Assembly (NCBI RefSeq): GCF_000721175.1
Contig: NZ_JOEZ01000005.1
Coordinates: 62,001 to 126,000, forward strand
Origin: Streptomyces anulatus
Lineage (GTDB): Bacteria; Actinomycetota; Actinomycetes; Streptomycetales; Streptomycetaceae
Reading direction: 5' to 3'
Length of the DNA: 64,000 nucleotides
Shown: in pieces, positions 24,851 through 35,471 of the stretch
Layout: each line of letters begins with the position of its first letter
How positions within the stretch are numbered: the first letter of the stretch is position 1
The notes under the pieces: model-generated
Databases searched by the model: none
The model's input: the letters and a program-made list of their open reading frames with translations, nothing else
Told to the model about the DNA's origin: nothing
Made by a program: the position numbers and the translations under genes

Positions 24851-26911
24851 TCACTCGTACTCGGGCGGTTCCTCGTCCCAGGCGAACTCCGGGTCGCTGT
24901 GCTGTTGCGGGGCCGGGGCGACCGGGGCCTTGGTGCGCGCCGGGGCGGTGGGCGCGGCCGCCGGACGTGATGCGGGCGCCGCCGCAGGAGCGGCGGAGGC
25001 AGCGGGGGCTGGGAGTGCCGGTGTCGCGCCCACCGGGGTCTGGGCCAGGACCTCCAGGACGCCCTCCCCGTACGTCGCAAGCTTCTTCTCGCCCAGGCCG
25101 CTCACACCGCCCAGCTCCGCGAGCGAGGCCGGGTGCAGCGTCGCGATCTCCCTCAGCGTCGCGTCGTGGAAGATGACGTACGCCGGGACGCCCTGCTCCT
25201 TCGCCGTCGCCCCGCGCCAGGCGCGCAGCGCCTCGAAGACCGGGACGGCGGACTCGGGGAGGTCCGCGGCGGCCGCCTTGCCCTTGGCGCCCTTGGCTCC
25301 GCCTGCGGAGGACGACGAGCGGGACGTGGGCTTCTTGGGCTCCTTGCGGAGCAGTACGTCCCGCTCCCGGCCCAGGACCGTCGCGCTCTCCTCTGTGAGG
25401 ACCAGCGTGCCGTACTCCCCCTCGACCGCGAGCAGGCCCTGGGCCAGCAGCTGGCGCACCACACCGCGCCACTCCGCCTCGGCCAGCTCCTCGCCGATGC
25501 CGAAAACGGAGAGCTGGTCGTGGTCGAACTGGATGACCTTGGCGGTCTTGCGGCCGAGCAGGATGTCGATGATCTGGCCCGCGCCGAACTTCTGGTTCCG
25601 CTCGCGCTTCAGCCGCACCACCGTGGAGAGCAGCTTCTGGGAGACGACCGTGCCGTCCCAGGTCTCCGGCGGGGCCAGGCAGGTGTCGCAGTTGCCGCAG
25701 GCGGGGGCCGTGGGCTCCTGGCCGAAGTAGGTCAGCAGCTGGGCCCGGCGGCACTGGACCGTCTCGCACAGGGCCAGCATCGAGTCCAGATGGGACGCGG
25801 CCCGGCGGCGGAACGCCTCGTCGCCCTCGCCCCCCTGGATGAGCTTGCGCTGCTGGACGACGTCCTGGAGGCCGTACGCCATCCAGGCCGTCGACGGCTC
25901 CCCGTCACGGCCCGCGCGGCCCGTCTCCTGGTAATACCCCTCGACGGACTTGGGAAGGTCGACGTGGGCGACGAAGCGGACGTCCGGCTTGTCGATGCCC
26001 ATGCCGAACGCGATCGTCGCGACGACGACGAGCCCCTCCTCGCGGAGGAACCGCGCCTGGTGGGTGGCGCGCGTCCCGGCGTCCAGGCCCGCGTGGTACG
26101 GAACGGCCTCGACGCCGTTGCGGCGGAGGTACTCGGCGATCTTCTCGGTGGAGTTGCGCGAGAGGCAGTAGACGATGCCCGCGTCCCCGGGGTGCTCCTC
26201 CTTGAGGAAGGAGAGCAGCTGCTTCTTGGGATCGGACTTCGGCACGATCCGGTACTGGATGTTCGGCCGGTCGAAGCTCGCGACGAAGTGCTTCGCGTCC
26301 GGCATGCCGAGGCGGCGGGTGATCTCCTCGTGCGTGGCGTGGGTCGCGGTCGCCGTCAGGGCGATGCGCGGAACGTCCGGCCAGCGCTCGCCGAGCACCG
26401 ACAGGGCCAGGTAGTCGGGGCGGAAGTCGTGGCCCCACTGGGCGACGCAGTGCGCCTCGTCGATCGCGAAGACGGAGATCTCGCCCCGGGCCAGCAGGGA
26501 GAGGGTGGAGTCCAGGCGCAGCCGCTCGGGCGCCAGGTAGAGCACGTCCAGCTCGCCCGCGAGGAACTGCGCCTCCATCGAGCGCCGCTCGTCGAAGTCC
26601 TGCGTGGAGTTCATGAAGCCGGCCCGGACGCCGAGCGCCCGCAGGGCGTCGACCTGGTCCTGCATGAGGGCGATCAGCGGCGAGACGACGACGCCGGTGC
26701 CCCGCCGGACCAGGGACGGGATCTGGTAGCAGAGGGACTTCCCGCCGCCGGTGGGCATGAGCACGACCGCGTCGCCGCCCGCCACCACATGCTCGATGAC
26801 CGCGCCCTGCTCGCCGCGGAACGACTCGTACCCGAAGACGCGGTGCAGCGTCCGCCGCGCCTCGCTCTCGCTGCCCGCGTCGGTGTCGGTCACCGTCCCG
26901 GTCACATCCAT
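24851..26911 (-). CDS. recQ: ATP-dependent DNA helicase RecQ
   Basis: A protein of about 686 residues. Helicase core: Walker A MPTGGGKS (52-59), DEAH box [19 protein letters not shown] with the RecQ aromatic loop, SAT-like LTATAT, and motif [14 protein letters not shown] zinc site: Cys residues in [12 protein letters not shown] and CGNCDTC. An HRDC domain lies at about 565-645 ([20 protein letters not shown]). A long Ala/Pro-rich tail (about 645-675) precedes an acidic end. It unwinds DNA 3' to 5' in recombination and repair. ATG 26911 is preferred; GTG two codons upstream is possible. The insertion with [20 protein letters not shown] between RQC and HRDC is a basic linker. Confidence 0.94.
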   Translation of the reverse strand: MDVTGTVTDTDAGSESEARRTLHRVFGYESFRGEQGAVIEHVVAGGDAVVLMPTGGGKSLCYQIPSLVRRGTGVVVSPLIALMQDQVDALRALGVRAGFMNSTQDFDERRSMEAQFLAGELDVLYLAPERLRLDSTLSLLARGEISVFAIDEAHCVAQWGHDFRPDYLALSVLGERWPDVPRIALTATATHATHEEITRRLGMPDAKHFVASFDRPNIQYRIVPKSDPKKQLLSFLKEEHPGDAGIVYCLSRNSTEKIAEYLRRNGVEAVPYHAGLDAGTRATHQARFLREEGLVVVATIAFGMGIDKPDVRFVAHVDLPKSVEGYYQETGRAGRDGEPSTAWMAYGLQDVVQQRKLIQGGEGDEAFRRRAASHLDSMLALCETVQCRRAQLLTYFGQEPTAPACGNCDTCLAPPETWDGTVVSQKLLSTVVRLKRERNQKFGAGQIIDILLGRKTAKVIQFDHDQLSVFGIGEELAEAEWRGVVRQLLAQGLLAVEGEYGTLVLTEESATVLGRERDVLLRKEPKKPTSRSSSSAGGAKGAKGKAAAADLPESAVPVFEALRAWRGATAKEQGVPAYVIFHDATLREIATLHPASLAELGGVSGLGEKKLATYGEGVLEVLAQTPVGATPALPAPAASAAPAAAPASRPAAAPTAPARTKAPVAPAPQQHSDPEFAWDEEPPEYE

Positions 26912-27006
26912 GGTCACACCCAATGCTCTGTCCCCCGAGGTCCGCGCGTCCCGGCCCTGTCCGTCCTGCTCCCGTCCCCGTCCACGATAGGCGGAGGCAA
27001 CGACAA

Positions 27007-27042
27007 CGCCGGACGGTCCTGTGGACAACGGACCGTCCGGCG
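27007..27042. terminator. strong hairpin between nuoN and recQ
   Basis: A perfect 13-bp stem cgccggacggtcc/ggaccgtccggcg with a 10-nt loop lies 25 bp after the nuoN stop and upstream of recQ. It is a probable terminator for the 16-kb nuo operon and isolates recQ transcription. Confidence 0.85.
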
Positions 27043-27066
27043 CTGCTGTGGCTCATACTGCGCGGG

Positions 27067-28731
27067 CTACCGCACGAAGACTCCCGCCTGGCTCGCCAGG
27101 TCCAGGAAGTACTGCGGGGCCAGGCCCAGCACCAGGGTGACGGCGACGCCGACCGCGATCGTCGTCATGGTCAGCGGGGACGGGACGGCGACCGTGGGGC
27201 CGTCCGTCTTCGGCTCGCTGAAGAACATCAGGACGATCACGCGGATGTAGAAGAACGCCGCGACGGCCGAGGAGAGCACACCGACGACGACCAGTCCGCC
27301 CGCGCCACCCTCGGCGGCCGCCTTGAACACCGCGAACTTCCCGGAGAACCCGGAGGTCAGCGGGATGCCGGCGAAGGCCAGGAGGAACACCGCGAAGACC
27401 GCCGCGACCAGCGGCGAGCGGCGGCCGAGTCCGGCCCACTTCGACAGGTGGGTGGCCTCGCCGCCCGCGTCGCGCACCAGCGTGACGACGGCGAACGCGC
27501 CGACCGTCACGAAGGAGTAGGCCAGCAGGTAGAAGAGGACCGAGGAGATGCCCTCCGGACTGGCCGCGATGACGCCCGCGAGGATGAAGCCCGCGTGCGC
27601 GATCGAGGAGTAGGCCAGCAGCCGCTTGATGTCGGTCTGGGTGATCGCGACGATCGCCCCGCCCAGCATCGTGATGATGGCCACCGCCCACATGACCGGC
27701 CGCAGGTCCCAGGTGAGGCCCGGCAGCGCCACGTACAGCAGGCGCAGCATCGCGCCGAACGCGGCGACCTTCGTGGCGGCGGCCATGAAGCCGGTCACCG
27801 GGGTCGGGGCGCCCTGGTAGACGTCCGGGGTCCACATGTGGAACGGGATCGCGCCGACCTTGAAGAGCAGGCCGACCAGGACCATCGCGCCACCGATGAG
27901 CAGCAGCGCGTCGTTGCCCATGGTGTCGGCGAGGGCCGGGTCGATCTCCAGGACCGAGCCGTCGACGACGTTGGCGATGTCGGCGTACGCGAGGGAGCCC
28001 GCGTAGCCGTAGAGGAGGGCGATCCCGAAGAGGAAGAACGCCGAGGAGAACGCGCCGAGCAGGAAGTACTTCACGGCGGCTTCCTGCGACAGCAGCCGCT
28101 TGCGGCGGGCCACGGCGCACAGGAGGTAGAGCGGGAGGGAGAAGACCTCCAGCGCGATGAAGAGGGTCAGCAGGTCGTTGGCGGCCGGGAAGACCAGCAG
28201 CCCCGCCACCGAGAAGAGGAGGAGCGGGAAGACCTCGGTGGTGGCGAAGCCGGCCCGGACGGCGGCCTTCTCGCCCTCACCGCCCGGTACGGCTCCGGCC
28301 TGGGCGGCGAAGGAGTCGACCCGGTTGCCGTGGGCGGTGGGGTCCAGCCGGCGTTCGGCGAAGGTGAACACCGCCACCATGGCGACCAGGAGAACGGTGC
28401 CCTGGAGGAACAGGGTGGGGCCGTCGATCGCGATGGCGCCCATGGCCGCGATCTGGGCCTTGGTGGTGCCGTACCCGCCGGCCGCGAGGCCGACGATCGC
28501 GGCGAACGCGGCGGCGACCGCCACCACGGTCAGGAAGAGCTGGGCGTGGTAGCGGGCCCGGCGCGGCACGAAGGCCTCCACCAGGATGCCCAGGACGGCG
28601 GCGCCCACGATGATCAGGACCGGCATCAGCTGGGTGTACTCGATCTTCGGCGCCGTGAACGAGGTGCCCGGTGCCGCCGATGTCACCCCGCTCGCCGTCG
28701 TCCACAGACTGTGGACAGCTGTTGCGCTCAC
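27067..28731 (-). CDS. nuoN: NADH-quinone oxidoreductase subunit N
   Basis: A 554-residue antiporter-like membrane subunit of the NDH-1 membrane arm with about 14 transmembrane helices; key family stretches are the Lys-bearing KVGAIPFHMWTPDVYQGAPT and TDIKRLLAYSSIAHAGFIL. It takes part in proton pumping coupled to menaquinone reduction. GTG 28731 overlaps the nuoM stop as GTGA. It is the last gene of nuoA-N and is followed by a strong hairpin. An inserted cytoplasmic loop (about 125-150, AERRLDPTAHGNRVDSF) is longer than in the E. coli protein. Confidence 0.96.
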   Translation of the reverse strand: MSATAVHSLWTTASGVTSAAPGTSFTAPKIEYTQLMPVLIIVGAAVLGILVEAFVPRRARYHAQLFLTVVAVAAAFAAIVGLAAGGYGTTKAQIAAMGAIAIDGPTLFLQGTVLLVAMVAVFTFAERRLDPTAHGNRVDSFAAQAGAVPGGEGEKAAVRAGFATTEVFPLLLFSVAGLLVFPAANDLLTLFIALEVFSLPLYLLCAVARRKRLLSQEAAVKYFLLGAFSSAFFLFGIALLYGYAGSLAYADIANVVDGSVLEIDPALADTMGNDALLLIGGAMVLVGLLFKVGAIPFHMWTPDVYQGAPTPVTGFMAAATKVAAFGAMLRLLYVALPGLTWDLRPVMWAVAIITMLGGAIVAITQTDIKRLLAYSSIAHAGFILAGVIAASPEGISSVLFYLLAYSFVTVGAFAVVTLVRDAGGEATHLSKWAGLGRRSPLVAAVFAVFLLAFAGIPLTSGFSGKFAVFKAAAEGGAGGLVVVGVLSSAVAAFFYIRVIVLMFFSEPKTDGPTVAVPSPLTMTTIAVGVAVTLVLGLAPQYFLDLASQAGVFVR

Positions 28732-30299
28732 TTGGCGGCCTCCACCTCGGGCTGGGGGTCCTTCTTCTGTACGTCGGACATGGTGTGCTCCACCGCCGGG
28801 TTGACGACCTCGGTGAGCGGCTTCGGGAAGACGCCCAGGAAGATCAGCACGGCGATCAGCGGAAGCGCGACCGCCAGCTCCCTGGCCTTGAGGTCCGGCA
28901 TGGACCGGACCGATTCCTTCACCGGACCGGTCATCGTGCGCTGGTAGAGGACCAGGACGTAGAGCGCGGCGAGCACGATGCCGGAGGTGGCGATGATGCC
29001 GGCCACCGGATACGCGCTGAACGTGCCGACCAGGACCAGGAACTCACTGACGAACGGGGCGAGTCCGGGCAGCGACAGGGTGGCGAGCCCGCCGATGAGG
29101 AACGTCCCGGCCAGCACGGGGGCGACCTTCTGCACCCCGCCGTAGTCCGCGATGAGCCGGGAGCCGCGCCGGGTGATGAGGAATCCGGCGACCAGCAGCA
29201 GCGCGGCCGTCGAGATCCCGTGGTTGACCATGTAGAGCGTGGCGCCCGACTGGCCCTGGCTCGTCATCGCGAAGATGCCCAGGATGATGAAGCCGAAGTG
29301 CGAGATCGAGGCGTAGGCGATGAGCCGCTTGATGTCGCGCTGGCCGACCGCGAGCAGCGCCCCGTACACGATGGAGACCAGCGCCAGGGTGATCACCACC
29401 GGCGTCGCCCACTTGCTGGCCTCCGGGAAGAGCCCGAGGCAGAAGCGGAGCATCGCGAAGGTGCCGACCTTGTCGACGATCGCGGTGATCAGCACGGCGA
29501 CCGGGGCGGTCGCCTCGCCCATCGCGTTGGGCAGCCAGGTGTGCAGCGGCCACAACGGGGCCTTGATCGCGAAGGCGAGGAAGAACCCGAGGAAGAGCCA
29601 CCGCTCGGTGCTGGTCGCCATCTCCAGGGAGCCGTTGGCGCGGGCCTCGGCGATCTCGGAGAGCGAGAAGCTGCCCGCGACCACGTACAGCCCGATGACG
29701 GCGGCCAGCATGATCAGGCCGCCGGCCAGGTTGTAGAGGAGGAACTTGACCGCCGCGTAGGACCGCTGGGTCGCGGCGCTCTCGTCGGTGCCCGCGTGGG
29801 CCCGGTCGCCGAAGCCGCCGATGAGGAAGTACATCGGGATGAGCATGGCTTCGAACAGGATGTAGAAGAGGAAGACGTCCGTGGCGACGAACGACAGGAT
29901 CACCATGGCCTCGACCATGAGGATCAGGGCGAAGAAGCCCTGTGTCGGGCGCCAGCGCGAGGACTTCGTCTCCAGGGGGTCCGCGTCGTGCCAGCCCGCG
30001 ACGATGACGAACGGGATCAGCAGTGCGGTGAGGCCGAGGAGCGCCACCCCGATGCCGTCCACGCCCAGTTCGTAGCGGACGCCGAAGTCGGCGATCCAGG
30101 ACCGGGACTCGGTGAGCTGGTAGCGGTCGCCGCCCGGTTCGAAGCGGAGGAAGACGACGGCCGCAAGGACGAGCGTGCCGAGCGAGAAGAGCAGCGCGAG
30201 CCATTTGGCCGCGGTGCGCCGCGCGGCGGGGACGGCGGCGGTGGCGATGGCGCCGATCGCCGGGAGCGCCGCCGTCGCGGTCAGGAGGGGAAAGGACAT
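28728..30299 (-). CDS. nuoM: NADH-quinone oxidoreductase subunit M
   Basis: A 523-residue antiporter-like subunit with about 14 membrane helices. Conserved KAPLWPLHTWLPNAMGEAT (broken-helix Lys region) and GQRDIKRLIAYASISHFGFI support the assignment, and the length is close to the E. coli value of 509. It forms part of the distal proton-pumping arm of NDH-1. ATG 30299 lies 4 bp after the nuoL stop with AGGGGAAAGGA upstream; its own stop overlaps the nuoN start. Confidence 0.96.
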   Translation of the reverse strand: MSFPLLTATAALPAIGAIATAAVPAARRTAAKWLALLFSLGTLVLAAVVFLRFEPGGDRYQLTESRSWIADFGVRYELGVDGIGVALLGLTALLIPFVIVAGWHDADPLETKSSRWRPTQGFFALILMVEAMVILSFVATDVFLFYILFEAMLIPMYFLIGGFGDRAHAGTDESAATQRSYAAVKFLLYNLAGGLIMLAAVIGLYVVAGSFSLSEIAEARANGSLEMATSTERWLFLGFFLAFAIKAPLWPLHTWLPNAMGEATAPVAVLITAIVDKVGTFAMLRFCLGLFPEASKWATPVVITLALVSIVYGALLAVGQRDIKRLIAYASISHFGFIILGIFAMTSQGQSGATLYMVNHGISTAALLLVAGFLITRRGSRLIADYGGVQKVAPVLAGTFLIGGLATLSLPGLAPFVSEFLVLVGTFSAYPVAGIIATSGIVLAALYVLVLYQRTMTGPVKESVRSMPDLKARELAVALPLIAVLIFLGVFPKPLTEVVNPAVEHTMSDVQKKDPQPEVEAAK

Positions 30300-30303
30300 G
30301 TGA

Positions 30304-32199
30304 TCAGACCGCCCTCATCAGCAGGGTCGCGGCGATGACGACCGCCGTACCGCCGAACATCGAGACCGCGTAGGTGCGGGCGTAGCCGTTCTGCAGCTTG
30401 CGCAGGCGGCCGGAGAGCCCGCCGACCGAGGCGGCCGTGCCGTTGACGACTCCGTCGACCAGGGAGTGGTCCACGTAGACCAGCGAGCGGGTGAGGTGCT
30501 CGCCGCCGCGGACCAGGACCACGTGGTTGAAGTCGTCCTGGAGGAGATCGCGGCGGGCGGCCCGGGTGAGGACCGAGCCGCGCGGGGCGAGGACCGGGAC
30601 CGGCTTGCGGCCGTACATCGCCCAGGCGATCCCGACACCGATGACCAGGGCCACCACGGTGGCTCCGGTGACCGTGGCCGCGCTCAGCGGGGCGTGCCCG
30701 TGGTCGTAACCGGTCACGGGCTCCAGCCAGTTGATGAACCGGTCGCCGATCGCGAAGAACCCGCCGGCGAACACCGAGCCGAAGGCCAGCACGATCATCG
30801 GGATCGTCATCGACTTCGGGGACTCGTGCGGGTGCGGCTCGTGGCCCTCGGCGTCGGGCTGCCAGCGCTTCTCGCCGAAGAACGTCATCAGCATCACGCG
30901 GGTCATGTAGAACGCGGTGATCGCGGCGCCCAGCAGGGCCACGGAGCCGAGGATCCAGCCCTCGGTGCCGCCCTTGGCGAAGGCCGCCTCGATGATCTTG
31001 TCCTTGGAGAAGAAGCCGGACAGGCCGGGGAAGCCGATGATGGCCAGATAGCCGAGGCCGAAGGTGACGAAGGTGACCGGCATGTACTTCCGCAGGCCGC
31101 CGTACTTCCGCATGTCGACCTCGTCGTTCATGCCGTGCATGACCGAGCCCGCACCGAGGAACAGCCCGGCCTTGAAGAAGCCGTGCGTCACCAGGTGCAT
31201 GATCGCGAAGATGTAGCCGATGGGGCCGAGGCCCGCGGCGAGGATCATGTAGCCGATCTGCGACATCGTGGACCCGGCGAGGGCCTTCTTGATGTCGTCC
31301 TTCGCACAACCGACGACCGCACCGAAGATCAGCGTGACCGCGCCGACGATGACGACGACCAGCTGGGCGTCCGGGGCGGCGTTGAAGATCGCGCCGGAGC
31401 GGACGATGAGATAGACACCGGCGGTGACCATGGTCGCGGCGTGGATGAGGGCGGAGACCGGGGTCGGGCCCTCCATCGCGTCGCCGAGCCAGGACTGCAG
31501 CGGCACCTGGGCCGACTTGCCGCAGGCGGCCAGCAGCAGCATCAGCCCGATGGCGGTCAGCTTGCCCTGGCTCGTCTCGCCCGCCGACTCCAGCACCGGC
31601 CCGAAGGCGAAGGTGCCGAAGGTGGTGAACATCAGCATGATGGCGATCGACAGGCCCATGTCGCCGACCCGGTTGACCAGGAAGGCCTTCTTCGCGGCGG
31701 TGGCCGCGGTGGGCTTGTGCTGCCAGAAGCCGATGAGCAGGAACGACGCCAGCCCGACGCCCTCCCACCCGACGTACAGCAGCAGGTAGTTGTCGGCGAT
31801 GACCAGGATGAGCATCGCCGCGAGGAACAGGTTGAGATAGCCGAAGAAGCGGCGCCTGCGCTCGTCGTGCTCCATGTAACCGATGGAGTAGATGTGGATC
31901 AGCGTGCCCACACCGGTGATGAGCAGGACGAACGTCATCGACAGCTGGTCGAGCTGGAAGGCGATGTCGGCCTGGAAGCCCTCCACCGGAATCCAGCTGA
32001 ACAGGTGCTGGTGCAGGGCCCGGTCCTCGGCGCCCTTCCCCAGCATGTCGGTGAACAGAATGAGACCGACGACGAACGAGGCGCCGGCGAGCACGGTGCC
32101 GAGCCAGTGGCCGGTCCGGTCCAGCCGGCGTCCGCCGCAGAGCAGCACCGCCGCTCCGAGCAGGGGCGCCGCGACGAGCAGCGCAATCAGGTTCTCCAC
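30304..32199 (-). CDS. nuoL: NADH-quinone oxidoreductase subunit L
   Basis: A 631-residue antiporter-like subunit (E. coli 613) with an additional C-terminal part that in the family forms the lateral helix. Diagnostic stretches are [36 protein letters not shown] and [18 protein letters not shown]. It is the most distal pump module of NDH-1. GTG 32199 lies 12 bp after the nuoK stop. A His-rich loop ([14 protein letters not shown], about 460-475) lies before the last helices. Confidence 0.96.
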   Translation of the reverse strand: MENLIALLVAAPLLGAAVLLCGGRRLDRTGHWLGTVLAGASFVVGLILFTDMLGKGAEDRALHQHLFSWIPVEGFQADIAFQLDQLSMTFVLLITGVGTLIHIYSIGYMEHDERRRRFFGYLNLFLAAMLILVIADNYLLLYVGWEGVGLASFLLIGFWQHKPTAATAAKKAFLVNRVGDMGLSIAIMLMFTTFGTFAFGPVLESAGETSQGKLTAIGLMLLLAACGKSAQVPLQSWLGDAMEGPTPVSALIHAATMVTAGVYLIVRSGAIFNAAPDAQLVVVIVGAVTLIFGAVVGCAKDDIKKALAGSTMSQIGYMILAAGLGPIGYIFAIMHLVTHGFFKAGLFLGAGSVMHGMNDEVDMRKYGGLRKYMPVTFVTFGLGYLAIIGFPGLSGFFSKDKIIEAAFAKGGTEGWILGSVALLGAAITAFYMTRVMLMTFFGEKRWQPDAEGHEPHPHESPKSMTIPMIVLAFGSVFAGGFFAIGDRFINWLEPVTGYDHGHAPLSAATVTGATVVALVIGVGIAWAMYGRKPVPVLAPRGSVLTRAARRDLLQDDFNHVVLVRGGEHLTRSLVYVDHSLVDGVVNGTAASVGGLSGRLRKLQNGYARTYAVSMFGGTAVVIAATLLMRAV

Positions 32200-32211
32200 G
32201 TTTCCGACCCC

Positions 32212-32511
32212 TTACAGCTTCATCAGGCTGGCGTCGTCGACCGAGGCCGAGTGGCGGGAGCGGAACAACGACACGATGATCGCGAGTCCGACGACGACTT
32301 CCGCCGCGGCGACGACCATCGTGAAGAACGCGACGATCTGCCCGTCGAGGTTGCCGTGCATCCGGGAGAACGTGACGAGCGCCAGATTGCAGGCGTTGAG
32401 CATCAGCTCGACGCACATGAACAGCACGATCGTGTTCCGCCTGATCAGCACCCCGGAGGCGCCGATCGCGAACAGGAGGGCCGCGAGGTAGAGGTAGTTG
32501 ACCGGGTTCAC
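32212..32511 (-). CDS. nuoK: NADH-quinone oxidoreductase subunit K
   Basis: A 99-residue membrane subunit with three helices, the usual length. [15 protein letters not shown] carries the conserved membrane glutamate of helix 2, and a second conserved acidic site is [13 protein letters not shown]. The GTG start overlaps the nuoJ stop (GTGA). Confidence 0.96.
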   Translation of the reverse strand: MNPVNYLYLAALLFAIGASGVLIRRNTIVLFMCVELMLNACNLALVTFSRMHGNLDGQIVAFFTMVVAAAEVVVGLAIIVSLFRSRHSASVDDASLMKL

Positions 32512-33374
32512 TGGGCGGCCTCCGAATTCTCCGCCGCGGACGCGGGACGGGCCCCACGTGCCACGGCGTCCGCGTCCTCACGTCCGAGCCGCTCCCCGGA
32601 GCGCTGCTCCAGGGCCTTGAGGTCGGCGAGGGACTGCTGCGAGACGTCGCGGATCTGACCGCGCTCGCGCAGGGTCTGCATGACGGTGAGCTCGGACGGC
32701 GTGCCGTCGGGGAGCAGACCGGGGATGTCCACGGCGTTGTGCCGGGCGTAGACGCCGGGGGCGGGGAGCGGCGGGAGGTGCTTGCCGCGCACGCGCTCCA
32801 CGGACATCTCCCGCTGGGTCTTGGCCCGTTCGGTGCGCTCGCGGTGGGTGAGCACCATCGCGCCGACCGTCGCGGTGATCAGCAGGGCGCCGGTGATCTC
32901 GAAGGCGAAGACGTACTTGGTGAAGATGAGGTTGGCGATTCCCTCGACGTTGCCGCCGTGCCGGGCGTTGGCCGCGCCGAGCCCGTTGAAGGTGCTCAGG
33001 GAGGCGTTGCCGATGCCCGCGATGAGCAGCACGGCGAAGCCGAGGGCGCACCCGAGGGCCAGCCAGCGCTGCCCCTTGAGGGTCTCCTTGAGGGAGTCCG
33101 CCGCGGTGACGCCGACGAGCATGACGACGAAGAGGAACAGCATCATGATCGCGCCGGTGTAGACGACGATCTGGACGATGCCGAGGAAATACGCGCCGTT
33201 GGCGAGGTAGAAGACCGCGAGGACGATCATGGTCCCGGCGAGCGACAGGGCGCTGTGCACGGACTTCTTCGCCAGCACCGTGGAGAGCGCGCCGATCACG
33301 GCGACGGTGCCCAGGATCCAGAACTGGACGGCCTCGCCGGTCGAGGTGGCGGTGGCTGCGGCCAGGGAGTTCAC
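32508..33374 (-). CDS. nuoJ: NADH-quinone oxidoreductase subunit J
   Basis: A 288-residue membrane subunit; five helices occupy about residues 15-185 ([41 protein letters not shown] with the pi-bulge region, [17 protein letters not shown]). The remaining about 100 residues are a hydrophilic cytoplasmic tail ([20 protein letters not shown] and onward) absent from the 184-residue E. coli protein but usual in Streptomyces. GTG 33374 overlaps the nuoI stop; its stop overlaps nuoK. Confidence 0.95.
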   Translation of the reverse strand: MNSLAAATATSTGEAVQFWILGTVAVIGALSTVLAKKSVHSALSLAGTMIVLAVFYLANGAYFLGIVQIVVYTGAIMMLFLFVVMLVGVTAADSLKETLKGQRWLALGCALGFAVLLIAGIGNASLSTFNGLGAANARHGGNVEGIANLIFTKYVFAFEITGALLITATVGAMVLTHRERTERAKTQREMSVERVRGKHLPPLPAPGVYARHNAVDIPGLLPDGTPSELTVMQTLRERGQIRDVSQQSLADLKALEQRSGERLGREDADAVARGARPASAAENSEAAQ

Positions 33375-34075
33375 GCTCCCACCCCCTTGTCCTGCCGGGC
33401 GTCGGCGGCCCGGGTGGACTCGATGGGGTCCTCGTCCTGCTTGTCGCTCTCCCCCTTGGACACGGCCGTCTGACGGACCGTGCCGGGGGCGGCCTCGGTG
33501 ACCACTCCCCGGTAGTAGTCCTGCTCGTCCATGCCGGGGAAGATCGCGTGCGGGCTGTCCACCATGCCTTCCTCCAGGCCCGCGAGCAGCTCGTCCTTGG
33601 TGTAGATGAGGCTCTCGCGGGTGGTGTTGGCGAGCTCGAACTCGTTCGTCATGGTCAGCGCCCGGGTGGGGCAGGCCTCGATGCAGAGTCCGCACAGGAT
33701 GCAGCGCGCGTAGTTGATCTGGTAGACGCGGCCGTAGCGCTCTCCCGGGGAGTAGCGCTCCTCCTCGGTGTTGTCCGCACCCTCCACGTAGATCGCGTCC
33801 GCCGGACACGCCCAGGCGCACAGCTCGCAGCCGACGCACTTCTCGAGGCCGTCCGGATGACGGTTGAGCTGGTGGCGGCCGTGGAAGCGGGGCGCCGTCA
33901 CCTTCGGCGTCTCCGGATACTGCTCGGTGAGCCGCTTCTTGAACATGGCCTTGAAGGTCACGCCGAAGCCGGCCACGGGGTTCTGGAACTTGTCCCCGGA
34001 CTCCCCTGCCCGACCGGACTGCCCCGAGGACCCAGCGGATCCCGATGAGCCCGTGAGCTCTGGTTTCTCAGACAC
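33371..34075 (-). CDS. nuoI: NADH-quinone oxidoreductase subunit I
   Basis: A 234-residue iron-sulfur protein with two ferredoxin motifs, [12 protein letters not shown] and [12 protein letters not shown], for clusters N6a and N6b that feed cluster N2. The N-terminus has an about 28-residue Ser/Gly extension before the conserved [18 protein letters not shown], and the C-terminus an acidic tail. GTG 34075 with RBS AAAGGAGG is chosen; an in-frame start further upstream would overlap nuoH more. It overlaps nuoH by 8 bp and nuoJ by 4. Confidence 0.95.
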   Translation of the reverse strand: MSEKPELTGSSGSAGSSGQSGRAGESGDKFQNPVAGFGVTFKAMFKKRLTEQYPETPKVTAPRFHGRHQLNRHPDGLEKCVGCELCAWACPADAIYVEGADNTEEERYSPGERYGRVYQINYARCILCGLCIEACPTRALTMTNEFELANTTRESLIYTKDELLAGLEEGMVDSPHAIFPGMDEQDYYRGVVTEAAPGTVRQTAVSKGESDKQDEDPIESTRAADARQDKGVGA

Positions 34076-35471
34076 CGCCGGCCTCCTTTCCGTCACTCGC
34101 GCTTTCGTCACTCTGAGTATCCGCGCCGCCACTGACAACGAGCTCCCGGTCCCGTCGTGGCCTGCGCCTGGGCACCGGCGGCAGCGTCTGTCCGGGCAGC
34201 GGGGGCACCGGGAACCCGCCCGCCATCGGGTCGAAGGCGGGCTCCGGTCCGGCGGCCTCCTCCTCGGCCCGGGACCTGCGGTCGCGGTACATGTCGACGA
34301 CGAAGGAGATCAGCAGGATCGCGATCACGACCGCGCCCACGTACAGCACGATCCGCGAGAAGTCGTACCCCTCGTTCCGCAGGGCACGGACGGTGGCGAC
34401 GAGCATCAGCCAGACCACCGAGACCGGGATGAGGACCTTCCAGCCGAGCTTCATCAACTGGTCGTAGCGCACACGGGGAAGAGTGCCGCGCAGCCAGATG
34501 AAGAAGAAGATCAGCAACTGGAGCTTCAGGAAGAACCAGAGCATCGGCCACCAGCCGTGGTTCGCACCCTCCCAGAACGCGGAGATCGGGTACGGAGCCC
34601 TCCAGCCGCCGAGGAACAGCGTCACCGCGATCATCGACACGGTCACCATGTGGATGTACTCGGCGAGCATGAACATCGCGAACTTGATGGAGCTGTACTC
34701 GGTGTTGAACCCGCCGACCAGGTCGCCCTCGGACTCCGGCATGTCGAACGGCGCCCGACTGGCCTCACCGACCATGGTGATCATGTAGATGATGAAGGAG
34801 ACCGGCAGCAGCATGATGTACCAGCGGTCCGCCTGCGCCTCCACGATCGTCGAGGTGGACATCGACCCGGAGTAGAGGAAGACCGAGGCGAAGGCGGCGC
34901 CCATGGCGATCTCGTACGAGATCATCTGGGCGGACGAGCGGATTCCGCCGAGCAGGGGGTATGTCGAGCCCGAGGACCAGCCGCCGAGGACGAAGCCGTA
35001 CACCCCGACCGCGCCGACGGCGAGGATGTAGAGCGCGGCGATCGGGAGGTCCGTCAGCTGCATCGTGGTGCGCTGTCCGAAGATGGACACCTCGTTGCCC
35101 GCCGGGCCGAAGGGGATCACGGCGATCGCCATGAAGGCGGGGATCGCGGCGAGGACCGGCGCGATGACGTAGACCGCCTTGTCCGCGCGCTTGACGATCA
35201 CGTCTTCCTTCAGCATCAGCTTGACGCCGTCGGCGAGCGACTGGAGCAGCCCCCAGGGGCCGTGCCGGTTGGGGCCGATGCGCAGCTGCATCCAGGCGAC
35301 GACCTTGCGCTCCCACACGATGGAGAACAGCACGATCAGCATCAGGAACGCGAAGCAGAAGACAGCCTTGATGACGACGAGCCACCAGGGGTCGGTGCCG
35401 AACATCGAGAGATCCTCGGCGGCGAGGACGACGCGCTCGGGCGCCGTCGTGAGTGCGGCGAGGCCAGTCAC
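34068..35471 (-). CDS. nuoH: NADH-quinone oxidoreductase subunit H
   Basis: A 467-residue membrane subunit that helps form the quinone chamber. Conserved [20 protein letters not shown] and [20 protein letters not shown] identify it. The eight-helix core ends near residue 390; an about 75-residue charged tail ([20 protein letters not shown] and a basic [10 protein letters not shown]) extends into the cytoplasm, longer than the 325-residue E. coli protein. GTG 35471 overlaps the nuoG stop. Confidence 0.96.
   Translation of the reverse strand: MTGLAALTTAPERVVLAAEDLSMFGTDPWWLVVIKAVFCFAFLMLIVLFSIVWERKVVAWMQLRIGPNRHGPWGLLQSLADGVKLMLKEDVIVKRADKAVYVIAPVLAAIPAFMAIAVIPFGPAGNEVSIFGQRTTMQLTDLPIAALYILAVGAVGVYGFVLGGWSSGSTYPLLGGIRSSAQMISYEIAMGAAFASVFLYSGSMSTSTIVEAQADRWYIMLLPVSFIIYMITMVGEASRAPFDMPESEGDLVGGFNTEYSSIKFAMFMLAEYIHMVTVSMIAVTLFLGGWRAPYPISAFWEGANHGWWPMLWFFLKLQLLIFFFIWLRGTLPRVRYDQLMKLGWKVLIPVSVVWLMLVATVRALRNEGYDFSRIVLYVGAVVIAILLISFVVDMYRDRRSRAEEEAAGPEPAFDPMAGGFPVPPLPGQTLPPVPRRRPRRDRELVVSGGADTQSDESASDGKEAGGV

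Noticed and set aside
26923..28947. 674-codon plus-strand open frame
   Set aside because: Antisense to nuoN and nuoM; composition is Asp/Arg/Gly/His-rich with no fold-like pattern.
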